From Eretmocerus hayati (Eukaryota; Arthropoda; Insecta; Hymenoptera; Aphelinidae), in assembly GCA_029851415.1 (NCBI GenBank), contig CM056741.1, positions 177,489,021 to 177,553,020 on the forward strand: a stretch of 64,000 bases of DNA, read 5' to 3'. The notes beneath the pieces were generated by a model. It had not been told where the DNA came from. It ran no database searches and saw only the letters and a program-made list of their open reading frames with translations. Position numbers and translations under genes: made by a program. Below are positions 9,801-22,300 of the stretch, in pieces. How positions within the stretch are numbered: the first letter of the stretch is position 1; each line of letters opens with the position of its first letter.

Positions 9801-12408
9801 TGAGCCTTTTGTAGTTACGCCCTTTTCCGGCGCAACTCCTCAATTAGGTTATATCGACGCCTCTTACGAAGATAAACACATCCGCTAACGCCCACGAAGA
9901 AAAACACGGTGGCCGAAGATTAGCATTTGCTTTGTTACGGCCACGAAGATTAACACTTACTGTGTACGCCACGAAGATCAACACCTACGCCTCAGCGCCT
10001 CGAAGATTATCTCTTACTGTTTAAGACCACGAAGAGTAAACACGTACTCCTCAAACTGCACGAAGATTAACACACTTGCGCATTTTTCTCTTGAAGAGAC
10101 GAAGACTATAAGTATTCCGTCTTAAGGCCACGAAAAGTAACACATTCTTCTTAGCGGGACGAAAATTCACACAGTCTCCGTCCCTCCATGAATGAAGTCT
10201 ACGGATGCGTTAATTTTCGTGCCGCTAAAGAGAATGTGTTTTTTTTTCGTGGCCCTAAGACGAAATACTTGGTCTGTGTCCCTTTGAACGAGAACGAGAA
10301 CGAGAACGTGAGAAATCGTGTTATAGTCTTCATACCGTTCAGGAGTAAGTGCTAGTTTCATGGGCCGTTGAGCAGTAAGTGTTAGTCTTCGTGCCACTAA
10401 GGAGTAAGTGCGTTAGTCTTCGTGGACTTAACGAAAAAGCGTTGATCTTCGTGCCCCTAAGGAGTAAGTGTTAGTCTTCGTGGACTTAACGAGAATGCGT
10501 TAATCTTCGTGCCTCTAAGGAGTAAGTGTTAGTTTTCGTGGACCTAAGGAGAATCCGTTAATCTTCGTGTTCACAACGAATAAACGTTAATCTTCGTCAG
10601 TCACAAGAAAAGAGGTGTTAATCTTCGTAAGAGGCGTCGATATAATCCTTATTACAAATCTTCTTTGTTCAAAAAACTAAACACTTTTTACTCTTCCATT
10701 CATTATAAATGAGTGAAAATTTTTGACAAAAAAGCAAGTCAGAATGAAAAATCTTGCAGATGGGAGAACTTTTATAACCGTATCGAGATCTCCAGGAGTT
10801 CCGGCTAGTCTTCACACAATATCTAATAAATTTGACAATTCATCTGGACCTCTCCTCATTCCATACCCGAATTGGGCTGCGTATAAAAATCCTGCAGCCT
10901 GTCAGGGTATAACAAGTGTTTACAGAATAACTGTAATTATATTAATTATTATATTCCATATTGGCTCATTTGCTATTAAACTGCTCAAAAATCATTCATT
11001 GATATATTGACGTGTATCTTAGATTGATCAATGCAATCGACTCTGGGTACTAGATGACGGTAAAATAGGTGACGAGAAGATTTGCACAGCCCAGCTGTTG
11101 GTGTATGATCTAAAATCGGATGAAGTGATATTTAAAATAGAGATTCCTGACAAAATTGCACAGAATGAGCAAGGAAAAAGCTTACTTGTCAAGCCAGTGA
11201 TTGAGATAATTGAAAACAGATGTAATAACGTAACGGTAAGCTCATATACCTGTTTTGATCATCACAATCGTGGAAAATCATCATAAATTCAATTAAAGAT
11301 TATTTTACAATTTCACCTGTTTCTATTTCCATATCAGGCTTACATAGCTGATATGGGTGGTCATGGATTGATCGTTTGGAATAACAACCGTCTAACACGG
11401 TTCGAGAATAAATTATTCGATCCGGAACCACAAAATGCTGATATTACCATAGCTGGAGAAACTTTGCATTTACTTGAGGGCATTTTGGGTTTGGCTCTGA
11501 CTCCTAAGGAGTTTTTTAACGGAGATCGACTCTTATTCTTCAAATCATTGGCATCCAGATCCATATATTCGGTACCAGTACGAGAATTGAAATCTACAAA
11601 TCATCAAGGGAGAATACAGTTTTACGGAAGCATCGACGTTTTATCTAGTCAGGCAACTGCAATGACATTTTCGTCGGATGGAACACTTTTTTATGGGCTG
11701 CCAGAGGACACTGCTATTGGATGTTGGAACTTGAAGAAACCCTTCGAATCCAAAAACTTGGTGAGCGCTTTCTGTTTGATTACATAGGAGCTCTACCATA
11801 TTCTTGTATGCTATTTTTTCAAAATATCCTTTCGAATTTTGAGTCTTTAATTCGGCAGTTTTTGAATATTGTTAGGGCAGTCAAGCTTGAAATACATAGG
11901 CTATAAACATTCACTCACATTGTTCAACAATGTAATGAGCAATTCTTTAGTAACCAATTTCCAGTTATAATAGATGATTATTCTTATTCGGGTGTAGCAG
12001 AAATGTTTGAAGCAATGTTCAAATAAGTCCGTACCAAAACAGAATAAATCAAAACTCATGCAGGTAAAGTCTAACCACCTTGTGCAATAGAATGAATAAA
12101 TTTCAAAAAATTTTCAACGTTCTAATTTCATCGTGAATACCAACAAAACTCGACGTTAGTATATGACAATATATGTTTCTCAGGGAATTCCGTTGGTCGA
12201 TGAACAGAGGCTTCAATTCATGACTTCGCTGAAGACAATCAAACATCCACACTCACATTATGCCCAAGATGAGCGACTCCTTTTGATGACGAACCGACTT
12301 CAAAAAATCCGCAGTGGAACGCAAAACCTCAATGAAATTAATTTCCGTGTAATGAGTGTCAATGCTAAAAAGCTAGTAAAAAACACGATTTGTGATCATA
12401 ATTTATGA
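6866..12408 (+). CDS. Yellow/MRJP-family secreted protein, copy 1 (5 exons)
   Basis: Exons 6866-7076, 10760-10932, 11023-11235, 11338-11760 and 12184-12408 give 414 residues with phases 1,0,0,0. Residues 1-17 are a hydrophobic signal peptide ending near KAQG. The rest is the single yellow/MRJP beta-propeller: EYEWKYIDYLW near residue 31, SPGVPASLHTIS in exon 2, SVYRITIDQCNRLWVLDDG across exons 2-3, AYIADMGGHGLIVWN in exon 4, then GTLFYGLPEDTAIGCWN and a C-terminal NEINFRV block. Yellow proteins are secreted and act in cuticle pigmentation, eggshell or behaviour depending on the member. The CxW ending of the propeller recalls the yellow-g/g2 branch, but I cannot assign orthology. Intron 1 is 3.7 kb and packed with repeats. 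The polyadenylation signal is probably AATAAA at 12471. The close paralogue on the opposite strand (19303-24276) confirms each exon edge. Confidence 0.88.
7316..9848. repeat. GGGCGTAA-motif repeat region with inverted ends, in intron 1 of yellow gene 1
   Basis: The motif AAAAAGGGCGTAAC or its complement recurs about eleven times in both orientations (for example near 7340, 7355, 7505, 9068, 9205, 9258, 9628 and 9815). The outer ends, about 7316-7350 and 9814-9848, are imperfect reverse complements sharing CGGAAAAGGGCGTAA. It reads as a degraded foldback-type element; there is no credible coding frame inside. Confidence 0.5.
9849..10645. repeat. Foldback element with minisatellite arms, in intron 1 of yellow gene 1
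   Basis: The ends are a perfect 25-bp inverted repeat (9849-9873 and 10621-10645; core TATATCGACGCCTCTTACG). The left arm to about 10190 is an array of CGAAGATTAACAC-type units; the right arm is the complementary array (GTTAATCTTCGTG) with AAGGAGTAAGTG spacers. The whole 797 bp can fold into one long imperfect hairpin. This is the architecture of FB-type foldback transposons. No target duplication is obvious. Confidence 0.75.
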
Positions 12409-13617
12409 ATTTTCATCATTGTATACAACTATTGACATTATATAATACTGAATGTCATTATCACATTGGGAATAAAAGGAATGTATATGTGCTTTTACGT
12501 TGATTATTTGTAAAAGAATATCACACAATACAATCAATTTTACACACGCATCGAGATATATGCACTTGTTACTTATGACGTGAGACTATGCAGAATCACG
12601 TTCGATCACACTATCAGAAGACCAAAAACCGTCGGGATCAAATTTTCTCATCGATCGACAGCTGCCCGGGATTTTTTGCAGTACACTACTAGCGCTATTT
12701 TATTTTCTTCTATTTTATTTTTATTTCAATTCAATTAAGGACCTTCCATCCTTCATAGCAATTAAAATTGTAGTTGTGTAGGTGATCGCACGTATTTTTG
12801 CACATTTACATAACCGACAGAGCAATATTGAAAATAATAGAATATCTCAATTTCATAATAAAATTTCGAATTCAAGAATATAGATTTTGATTTAATGATG
12901 GGAAAATGTAACGTAACTGTAGAAAGTAACAGTAACACTATACTTGATTTTCTTTAAAACAAATTAGCAATCCTATCTCATGCTAAACTAATCTCATCGT
13001 TTATTTCATTCTACCTGACTTGATTGCCCCTCTAACGCCATTCATACGTTATTTACTTGTTATTACAGCATCTCGAAAGTTCGGGGAGAATGGAATATCT
13101 GATGATCATCGGTTGGTTCGGTGAGAGGTATTTAGGAATATTGAGACGATATGACGAGTTAACAATCGGATTCCTGAATGACCACCTGTTGACTCAGAAC
13201 ATTTAGATATCCCGCTCAAGTACGCCATATATGGCAACTGGCAACTGGACATGGCGGCAATCGACTTTACGCAATTTTACTCTAGATAAGCCGTCTGCTC
13301 CTAGGCTCCTCTATATATCTAAATACGGTCTGCTATCACTGCTCCGGCGAAGCCGAAAAGTTTGTGAAAATTAGCACCTTTGCTCTTTTGTGTCATCCAT
13401 GAACGGTGTTAGGAGATTCTAATACTTCCAAGTATTCATTCTGGACTTCGTTACCCGTTTTCAAGAGATCTGCCGTGATTATTCACTCCTTGTAACTTTG
13501 TAAGGTCGACGTACAGGTTATAAATCATCATATGTTTCTGAGTAACTCTATAGCTTATCTAAATTTTCTAACTAAAAAAAAAATATTCCTACCTCTCACA
13601 TCATTTAGGCATTGAAA
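12409..13617. other. Intergenic spacer before eIF2B gamma
   Basis: AT-rich, no open frame or repeat recognised. An AG at 13607-13608 after a T-rich tract, just before the eIF2B gamma start, suggests a 5' untranslated intron ends there. Confidence 0.4.
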
Positions 13618-15513
13618 ATGGTGCATCAAAAAGAATTTCAAGCTGTTGTGCTTGCTGGTGGTAAGGGCTCTCGTATGACAGAGCTCACAGCTGGTAAACC
13701 AAAATGTTTGCTCCCGATAGCAAATCTCCCTATGATATGGTATCCATTAAATCTGTTAGAACAGTCTGGTTTTACTGAGGCAATAGTAGTTGTGTCGGAG
13801 CATGTGAAAACAGATGTTGCCGCAGCAATTGACAAACTAGATTTGAAGATCAAATCGGAAATAGTTGGTATTCCTGATGCAGAAGATATTGGAACTGCTG
13901 ATTCAATCAGATACATTCATGAAAAAATACATTCAGATTTAGTGGTCATATCCACAGATCTAATAGCTAATATCGATCTGTTTGAAACTTTGAACATATA
14001 CAGGAAACACAATGCTAGTATCACAGCATTGCTTCTACAGACACCCAAGATGCCTGATGACTTTGTACCACCTGGACCAAAAAGTAAACAGAAACCAGAA
14101 AAGGATTTGATTGGCATCGATAATGAGACAGGACGAGTTGTCTTTTTGGCATCTGCTTCTGATTTTGAAGAGACAATAAATATGCCCCTCAAGCTTCTCA
14201 AAAAACACTCTAATTTCACAGTCCATTCAAAGTTACTTGATGCACATTTGTACATCATCAACAAATGGGTTGTCAACTTCTTGGTGCATCACAAGTATGT
14301 TCAGTTTGTTCACACTTGGAAGTTTCTGCTAATAAATAACCCCTTTTTCATTAATTTTTTCAGAAATTTTAGTACTTTGAAAGGAGAGCTGTTGCCCTAT
14401 GTGGTAAAGAAACAATTGGACAAACCAAAAAAATCCATAGATGACAAAAATACATCTGTTGTTAAAATGGATACAAGGAAGGATATATTTAGATTTGCAG
14501 AAGAAAAGCCTCGGGATGATTTAATCAGGAGCATGTCATCATTCAATGATCATACAACAGATTTGGATGATGCATATCATGGTGATGTCATAAGATGTTA
14601 TGCTCACATCATCAGTGGCAAGTGTGGTTTGAGAGCTAATACTTTACACATGTACAGCTTAGCAAATGCAATGGTATGTATTGATTATCACGTTCTCATC
14701 AGGTTTGGAATCTTTTCCTTTTCAAGTCTCAAGTTGGGTATTGTTTCCCATAAGTTAGAAGATACAATGCAAGAAAATTCTATATCACGAATATTCATCA
14801 ACTTTTTAAGAGAGATGGAAAAAGTTTAGTACATCAAATTGAAATGTCTATTTACAATCAATGATCTAATGTTTCTTCCTTACAATCAATTGATCATTGT
14901 TCTATCAGAATATACTTGTGTCAAATAAAGTGCACCATATTTGACATTCAAAGGCTTGAACATTTTTTAATAATGTCTATTCTTTTACATCATTTTGTGA
15001 AAAATTGCACTGAATAATTTGGCCTTGTTCATAATTTTTGCAGGTGAAAGAATGGTATGAATGGAAAAATGAGGGAAGTATACCATCTTGTAGTATTTCC
15101 CAAAATGCAACAGTTAAATGTACACAAATCCAAAACTGCAGAATCGACGAAAATACAACCGTTAATGAAAAAACATCTTTGAAGGACAGTTACATTAGTT
15201 CTAACGTTGATGTTGATTCCAAAACAAGAATATCAAAAAGTATTGTCATGTGTAATGTAACTATCCAACAAAAGTAAGATGGAATTCTTCATGCCTTTCT
15301 GTAACTCAACACCACAATTGAAAATCGCAAAATGATCATTGTTCAATTCTTTTCAGATGTGTGATAGAGAATTGCATACTATGCAACGGTTGTATCATTG
15401 AAGAGGGAACAGAGTTGAAGGATTGTTTAGTAGGGGCCCAGCATACAGTACCATCTGGTAGTCAGCACACTCGTGAGGTCTTAACTGATATAGATAGGCT
15501 AATGGAAATCTAA
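13618..15513 (+). CDS. eIF2B-gamma: Translation initiation factor eIF2B subunit gamma (4 exons)
   Basis: Exons 13618-14294, 14364-14673, 15044-15273 and 15357-15513 give 457 residues, the usual length. The subunit is part of the cytosolic guanine-nucleotide exchange complex that recharges eIF2 with GTP. The N-terminal nucleotidyltransferase-like fold opens with FQAVVLAGGKGSRM and GKPKCLLPIANLPMI, followed by IGTADSIRYI and SDLVVISTDLI. The middle has STLKGELLPYVVKKQ, typical of gamma subunits. The last two exons hold left-handed beta-helix hexapeptide repeats (CTQIQNCRIDENTTV, GCIIEEGTELKDCLVG). Intron 1 is only 69 nt and has neither stop nor frame change, so it can be mistaken for coding; removing it restores the family's STLKGELLPY context. 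The start is the ATG at 13618 because the family begins a few residues before FQAVVLAGG. The gene sits between two convergent yellow-family genes. Confidence 0.96.
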
Positions 15514-16060
15514 AAATATTTTTCGTAGATTTATCTGTAAGAATTCCGTAAAGTACCAAGAGTTTCGGAACTTTTTTCAACAATGCGATTCACACATAAA
15601 TTTGTGTGCATCATATATTTATGCCCCAAAGCATTGTACATAATTATTGTGTATATATAAAAATTCGTAATTTTGCATCAATTAATACTCGATATTCTCC
15701 CTCAGTATTTGGTCAACAAAACTTCTTCTCTAGATGATTAACTCATTTTTTTTAAGGTTTTTAGAACGCAACTTATCTCGTACGTCCTTTCACTATCACA
15801 ACGTCACTTTTCGGCTCCTTGCATCTGTTTTTTACACTGATATTACCAACGGATGTATATGGCTCCATTATATGATATTTGTAAATTACTGGATTGGTTG
15901 ATCGAAGAATGAGAAAAATTCTTTTGCAGAGTTTAAGGCTGTCCGGATCATGATAAGTATTAGTCTTTCGATTTCAGTCGGGGTTATGAGTAAATTGAAT
16001 GAAGTAACTCGGCAACTCATTGCGTATTGTAGGAAAAGGTGAAATCGATAGAATTATGGT
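15514..16060. other. Intergenic, nothing recognised
   Basis: AT-rich downstream region of eIF2B gamma; no frame, hairpin or motif worth reporting. Confidence 0.4.
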
Positions 16061-16087
16061 TTGCAGGAAAATATTTCGTCCTTCAAA

Positions 16088-16490
16088 TGTATATTACGCA
16101 ACAAGTGCGAGAAGGTCAATTTCCGCACAAGTTGCCAAATGAGTGCGGGAACTTCTCGCAAGTGTTGCGTATACTATTTTTCGCAATTTCCCGATGTTTG
16201 GGTGCCTACAAAATTGCGAAAAATAACTTTCGCGCCTCGCACACGAGGTTCCCCGCTTCCGAGCGATCATTTCAACCCTCGCCTCCGGCTCGGGTCGAAA
16301 ACCGATCGCTCAAAAGCGAGCTACAACCTCATGAACTCGGTGCGAAATTAGTATATTAAGCAACAAGGGTGCCAACAGATATTTGCGCACGAGTCCCCGC
16401 AACGAGTGTGCAAATGGTCCGTTTGCACACGAGTGCGGGGACGAGAGCGCAAATGTCGGCACCCGAGTTGCTTACGATATTTTTTGTTAT
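16088..16490. repeat. Modular palindromic repeat cluster A
   Basis: Three consecutive modules. The first (16088-16175) is a nested hairpin beginning TACGCAACAAGTGCGAGAAG and ending with its complement before TATACTATTTT. The second contains the inverted pair CCCTCGCC...GGCTCGGG and CGATCGCTC...GAGCGA. The third (about 16354-16474) is a 120-bp nested palindrome in which AAGCAACAAGGGTGCC, ATTTGCGC, GTCCCCGCA and GTGTGCAAATG are mirrored in turn. Module borders are ATAGTATATT-like. Related modules recur at 42.6, 44.5 and 62.3 kb. Confidence 0.7.
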
Positions 16491-16795
16491 TGCTGTGAGC
16501 AAAAATGTAACTCGCCCAAAACCCTAGAAAAAAGTCGCGGATTTTTTTGCTCTGGGGTGAAGGAATTCTCTTAATTTCTGTTCTCTTTAGTTATATTGAG
16601 TATTACGAGAAATTGATCCGTAGATCCATTAAATCGTATACTTCATGTATTATTTTGAACGGGACAGAGCTTATCGTCATCACGTTGAAACACCCATATT
16701 TTGAATATAATTATGGTTTCACAATGTCTAGTATTATCCAAAGTAAATTGAATATCCACAATATGTCGGTTAATCACTCCTTTGACCGGAGATGA

Positions 16796-16950
16796 TGTTA
16801 GGGCGTGGAGAAGGGCGCAGTGCGGGGTCCAGGGGCGGCAGCCCCTGGTGGGGGTGCAGGGGGCGAAGCCCCCGCCGGGGGGTTCGGGGGGCGGAGCCCC
16901 CCGACTGAAAAAAAATTTTGAAAAATATATAAGAAAAAAGTCTTTTGCCC
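16796..16950 (+). repeat. GC-rich hairpin repeat, copy 1
   Basis: About 110 bp of stacked short palindromes (CAGGGGCGGCAGCCCCTG, GGGGGCGAAGCCCCC, GGGGGGCGGAGCCCCCC) ends in CCGACTGAAAA and an A-rich tail with AAAAAGTCTTTT. It stands out sharply from the AT-rich surroundings. An inverted second copy lies at 63792-63905, again next to the modular palindromes. Confidence 0.75.
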
Positions 16951-17149
16951 ACCCCCTTGACTGGAAAAAATTTTTTTAATTCATCAGGAAAAACAACTTT
17001 TGCAGAAGCAGTTTTTACTTTACTTGCTTGTACTACTTGCATTTAGGCATGATTTTCAACATATCCAGATTCTTGTTATTTTTCTACATATTTACAGCCA
17101 TAAATCTACAAATCTCACTCTAGTCAAATATATCTATTGAGTATAGGAT

Positions 17150-17372
17150 GATCAACCATCAATCCAAATTTGGTAAGCAAACTGTGCGTAAACGTCCCAT
17201 TTGCACACTGTTTCATCGTTTACGCAGTGCGCAAATGGATATTTGCGCACTACCGTGTGCAAATGAGTCATTTGCGCACTGTGCAAATGAGAATCCGTGC
17301 CCAAATGGGCCATTTGCACACGCACACTTGCGTCTAAACGGCCATTTTTGCGCACAGAATAACAAAAATACT
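17150..17372. repeat. CAAATG/CATTTGC palindrome module
   Basis: Alternating short palindromes built from GTGCGCAAATG and CATTTGCGCAC (GTGCGCAAATGGATATTTGCG, then ATGAGTCATTTGCGC and GGGCCATTTGCACACG) give a multi-branched hairpin. It directly abuts the 285-bp module that follows, separated by an ATACTATTTT border. Confidence 0.6.
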
Positions 17373-17375
17373 ATT

Positions 17376-17660
17376 TTGCAACTGTGTGCGAAGTTGTAAT
17401 TAAAGGCACCACTCTCCGAGCAAGGTTATCTTGAAAACGAAGTTTTGGAGGGGGGCCGAATTCAGAGGGATGACGTGACATCATATTTTGGAACTGTGCG
17501 TGAATGAAAATGCACTAGAGCGAGAAGTTACGCGTTCACGCACTTTCCACCAGTGTGTGAATGTAAAACTACGCGAGAGGTCATTTCCGCAATACTTCTC
17601 GCACTGTAAATAATGAAGAGAAGTTTCATTTTTTCACAACTTTGCGCACGGAGTTGCAAA
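17376..17660 (+). repeat. 285-bp palindromic module, copy 1
   Basis: Begins TTGCAACTGTGTGCGAAGTTG and ends with its imperfect complement (CAACTTTGCGCACGGAGTTGC), flanked by ACTATTT and ATACTG. Inside are inverted pairs around CGAGAAGT...ACTTCTCG and a CRE-like near-palindrome, TGACGTGACATCA, at 17471-17483. Copies with the same order of blocks occur at 44602-44884 (+) and 62542-62824 (-). Confidence 0.75.
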
Positions 17661-19302
17661 ATACTGTATCTAACTATACTTTTCGATAAACTGTGAGCAA
17701 AAGTCGACAAACTGTGCTCAAAGTGCACTTTTACGCACAGTGTATCGAAAACATGTTATCACGATTAAAGGACGGAATTGTGAACGAGTATTTGATGGGT
17801 CGTAAGAAGAAGTTTAATTATTCTCGTTTCCTGTTTCAGTGGTTATATTTTGACGATAACGATTTTTATTCTCTTCAATAATTTTGTGCTCTCTTCAATT
17901 TTGTTAACGCCGTTTCTCTTTTCCCTTCTTCCCATTATACAGCTTTCCGTCCTGGACTGCATCGGAAAATTGCATTACATGGGTTCGTTGGGTATGAGTA
18001 CTATGGGCTATATATTTATCTATTGTTTGTTCTTTCCACGGAACAGCCTCATTTTTGTTAGCCGAAGAATAATCTTGTATCACCTAATTCTATTTAATGA
18101 AGCTGAACCAATCAAAAGATATCAAAAAGATGAGAGTTCTCTTCCGTGTAACTTTGGTGAATCCTACGACCTCTCTGTACGTGTGCGGTACTCTGCAAAA
18201 AAATCGAAAACGAAAACCTTCACTAACACAATGGTTACTCCGACACCTTTGCATCGCCGGCAATTTTTCAAAAAGTATTTGAAAGATGAGAAAAACCCAT
18301 GGAATCTAGTACTTCCTCGAGTATTTCGGACATTATAAATATTGATGTGGTATTGATTAAAGTTTCATGCAAGCCATGCAAGCGTAAAAGTTTCTATGGG
18401 ATGTTGTAGCTCTTGTCATTGCTCTACAATTTTTTAGACCCGAGTTATATACAAATGATCGCGTGAAAAGAATTTTGTACGGGTTGAGGGCATTGAGAGT
18501 ATGAAGTCATACGTTTCTCCTAAGCGAAAGTCCCTCCGAGAAATCTTCATCATGAGCCTGACTATAATTTCATAGAATCCAGAAGATTTCCCGTCATAAT
18601 AATCGTAGATTATGACCTTTTTCTGTACTTTTGATACTTATAACCCTTACAAAATTCCTTTTGAGCGATCGTTTATGACTCAGGGGGAAAAAATCGTAGA
18701 GCAATGTTTGAAAAGAAGAGATTCTAAAGGTCTTGAAAAGAGCTTCAACACCGCCCCGCAAGAATTCTTACGGTTGCATGATTTGCATAGAAATTGAGGG
18801 TGAGTGATTAAAATGGAAATTTTTTGAGTTCCGAGTGTCGATTATAGAGGCAAGAAATTTCGATCGAAATAATTTTCGAAACACATCATTTGATGGATTT
18901 CCTTTTCATCTTTCAAACGCGCAGGGCGTTGGAGTAATCGCTGTTTCAGTAAAGGTCTCCGTACTCCTTTTTTTAGCAGATCAATGTAAGTATGCCATTT
19001 GAGACCTCATTTACTGATTCATTAACGGATCTGAACGAAATTTTGTGTTGAAAATTAAGCGCAGTAGAATGACCGCGACTGGTAAAAAAAGCGTGTTCCG
19101 TATTAGCAAACTATTCATAAAAACGTCATTTAAGTACACAGATATGAGGATGTGTGTGTATTAGGATAGCGAGTGGTAATCTTGTTATTACATCACATAC
19201 GAGTGTCTTGATAGTGAGTCATTTGTAAATTTATTTAGAAGAAATAATCAGGCAAGTTATTTTACATTGGCACTAGTTATGCAAATGACCCTAGCTTTTT
19301 TA
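17661..19302. other. Intergenic, nothing firmly recognised
   Basis: A 162-residue open frame at 17853-18338 (+) is hydrophobic at its start and basic at its end. It matches no family I know, has composition like the background, and is not annotated as a gene. The remainder is AT-rich with no clear repeat. Confidence 0.35.
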
Positions 19303-22300
19303 CTATTTTATCAGAGTCTTAGACGAAAGTAATGGTAGAACCGATGTAATTGAGTCTTCGTCATTGGCGTGGTATTGAACTTGATTGGTTTCGGCATTTT
19401 TCCATGAAAATCGGTCAACATCTTCGCAAACGGTGCCACGTACGAGATCCTTAATTGGTGCTCTCAGGATGCGGAAATTTATTTCATTGAAATTCTGATT
19501 GCCAGACATTACTCTTTGGAATCGGTTAGTAAAGATGAGCAGCTGTTCATTATCTTTGGAATGAGGGTGTTGACTTTTCACGACCTTCAGTCCACTAACG
19601 AATTGAAGCTTCTGCTTGTCGACTAACGGTATTCCCTATAAAAAGAAAATTGTGTAATTATTCACGGAATCATGAAAGAAATTATAATTGGTCCTCTCAT
19701 CCCATGCAAAAAAAGAGAAAAGCTTCGCAATTTTGCTGCACGAGAGGTTGGCCCGCAATTATGTGATTTCTAAAATGTAACAACAACACACAAAATATCA
19801 AATTTTCCAAAAACTATTTAGTTCGATGCGAATATAGATTTCAATGTTTTATTTTTTTTACCAAATTTTTCGACAGCAACGTTCTATCCAAATTCCAGCA
19901 TCCAATTGCCATTTCTTCTGTCAATCCGTAGAAAAGTATTCCGTCGTTAGAAAATGTCATTGCTGTCGCTTGGCTCGACAAAACGTCATTACTCCCAAAG
20001 AATCTCATTTGATCGGGATGTCGATGTTTCGAGGATTTTAAATCACTAACTGATACAGCGTATATAGATCTCGAAGCCAAAGGTCTGAAGAATAAGAAAC
20101 GATTTCCCTTGAAATATCGTTCTGGGCTCAAAGCCAAACCAAAGATGCCATCTGAGAGATTAAATGTCTCCCCAGCTATTGAAAAGTTGGAATATTTTGC
20201 ATCTGGACTGAACGATGGACTTTCCACACGAACAAATCTTCCATCGTTCCAAACAATCAAACCTCTGCCATCAACATCAGCCATGTAAACCTACAGGAGT
20301 CATGGAAGGTATTTCATCATTATTTAGTCAAATCATCGAACTAATATCGTTATTATTTCCCAATAAAACTGAGATGCCAATACTGAGGTGAGCCGAAAAA
20401 CAAAAACTTTTCCCAATCGTCATCGGGCTAGGTCAGAAATGTTGTGTTTTCACATGTAGATGTAGAAATTATTTCACCGGGAGCTAAGAATCAACATCTT
20501 GCGTTCGAGCAAGAGCCTTGAAGGTTTTCAAAAATAAAAGGCAAAATAGCTATTTTAACGTTATTTTTAAAAGTAGAGAAACACGGAGCAGGGCATCCAC
20601 GTGTTCTGACTTATCACGCAAATGATTTTTTCTCGTGTATCTTCACCGGTAGAGACCGAAAACAAGATTCGTTAGGCCTCACGGGTCAAGGGTCTTTCTA
20701 AATCGCGAAATACCAATCCTACTGAAAAACGACATTTTTGTGGAAAATGCTAAAATCCATTCAAATTTGGGTGTTTCTGAGACGAGGGTTCCAATAGACC
20801 TGGACTCTTATCAAATTATGTTTTTCCAAATATTACGACTCCCCAAAATGATCCCGGTGATTCTGTGGAGTTTAGATACTGTCATGATCGAACTTTGTGC
20901 AGGTTCATTCTATTTCGTTAAATGAGCCCTGACTCGAGCTGCTCAAAACTCAACCTCGACAGGATCTGAGCTTCACAGAATAATCGGAATAGTTTTTGAG
21001 AGGTCAAAATACTTAGGAAAACGAGAAGCCAGGTTTATTAGAACGATCTTCTGAGCAACACATCAATTTAAACGGATTTTGGTGGTTTCCCGGTCAAGTG
21101 TCATTGTGCGCTAGGATCGGTATTTTGCGATTAAGAAAGATCGTTGACCCCTGAGGCCTAACGAACCTCGTTTTTGGTTTCTACGGGTAAAAATACATTT
21201 AAAATAAAGTTTGCATGATGATTCAGACCACATGACCTGCACCGTGTTTCTTTACTCTCGAAAATAACGTCAAAATAGCTATTATTCAATTTATTTTTGA
21301 AAATGGTCAGGGCTCTCCGAAATTCCCAGCGCCCAACGAAAAAATTTTCACATGCACATGTAAAAATACAACTTTCCTGACCTAGCCCACAACGATTTTT
21401 TGGTTTTTCGGCCCTTCATATTAAATACTAATCAAACTCTTACCGCAGGATGGTTACAATTTTCGCCATGAGTTTCGATGATTGGAGTGATCAATAGTCC
21501 TTCACCTGATCTATTTCGGGAAACATTATCAGGAATCTCCATTTTCGATATCAATTTATCCGTGAATAGATCGTAAACAACCAATTGTGCTGGACAGATG
21601 TATTCATCTCCCAATTTGCCGGTGTCCAAGACCCAAAGCCGATTGCATCTGTCAATCTGTAAAACAGATGGTGTTTACTTCTAATGTCAAAAAATCTTCA
21701 TGAGCAATTTTTCGCTGGATCAATGATTATTGAATGAATGCTGAGATTGGCTCTTACCGTTACTCGAAAAACACTCGTTATGCCTCGACAGGCTCGAGAA
21801 TTTTGATATGTAGCCCAATTGGGATAAGGAATAAGGAGAGGTCCCGATTCACCAAATTTATCAGATATTGTGTGGAGACTGGCTGGAACTCCTGGGGACC
21901 TCGGTACGGTTACAAATGTTCTTCCATCTGTGCAATAAAGAAAATTGAGTAAAAATTTTGCTAAGTTTTCGTTGAAGAAACTATGTTGAATTGTGATGGA
22001 AGAGCCAGAGTTAGTCGTTTCCGGAAATCCGGGCAATTTTGTTAGCTGGAGCCGAAAAGTTTGAATCATTGGTTCAAAACAAATTTATCGATTAGCCCGG
22101 TTGGAATATTAATAGGATCCACATTGTTATGAGGAGAAGTGAGCGGGTGCTTCGATTTCGGAAATTACATTCATTCATTATCTATTTGATACCTCGTTAT
22201 TTCATACAGAATATAACTGTATAGTGACTTTTACATCAAAAATACAATCTTGACAATTTTTGTTACAATATGCATGGGCTCGAGTAGAAATATCGGAATA

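Noticed and set aside
16796..16950. Bacterial or organelle contamination
   Set aside because: A second inverted copy occurs at the far end of the same contig in the same repeat context, so it is a dispersed genomic repeat.
16088..17372. CRISPR-like array of short palindromes
   Set aside because: Eukaryotic setting, no regular repeat-spacer spacing, no cas genes; units are nested inverted repeats.
17853..18338. 162-residue open frame
   Set aside because: No recognisable family, background composition, no promoter or polyadenylation context; chance length is plausible in this much intergenic DNA.
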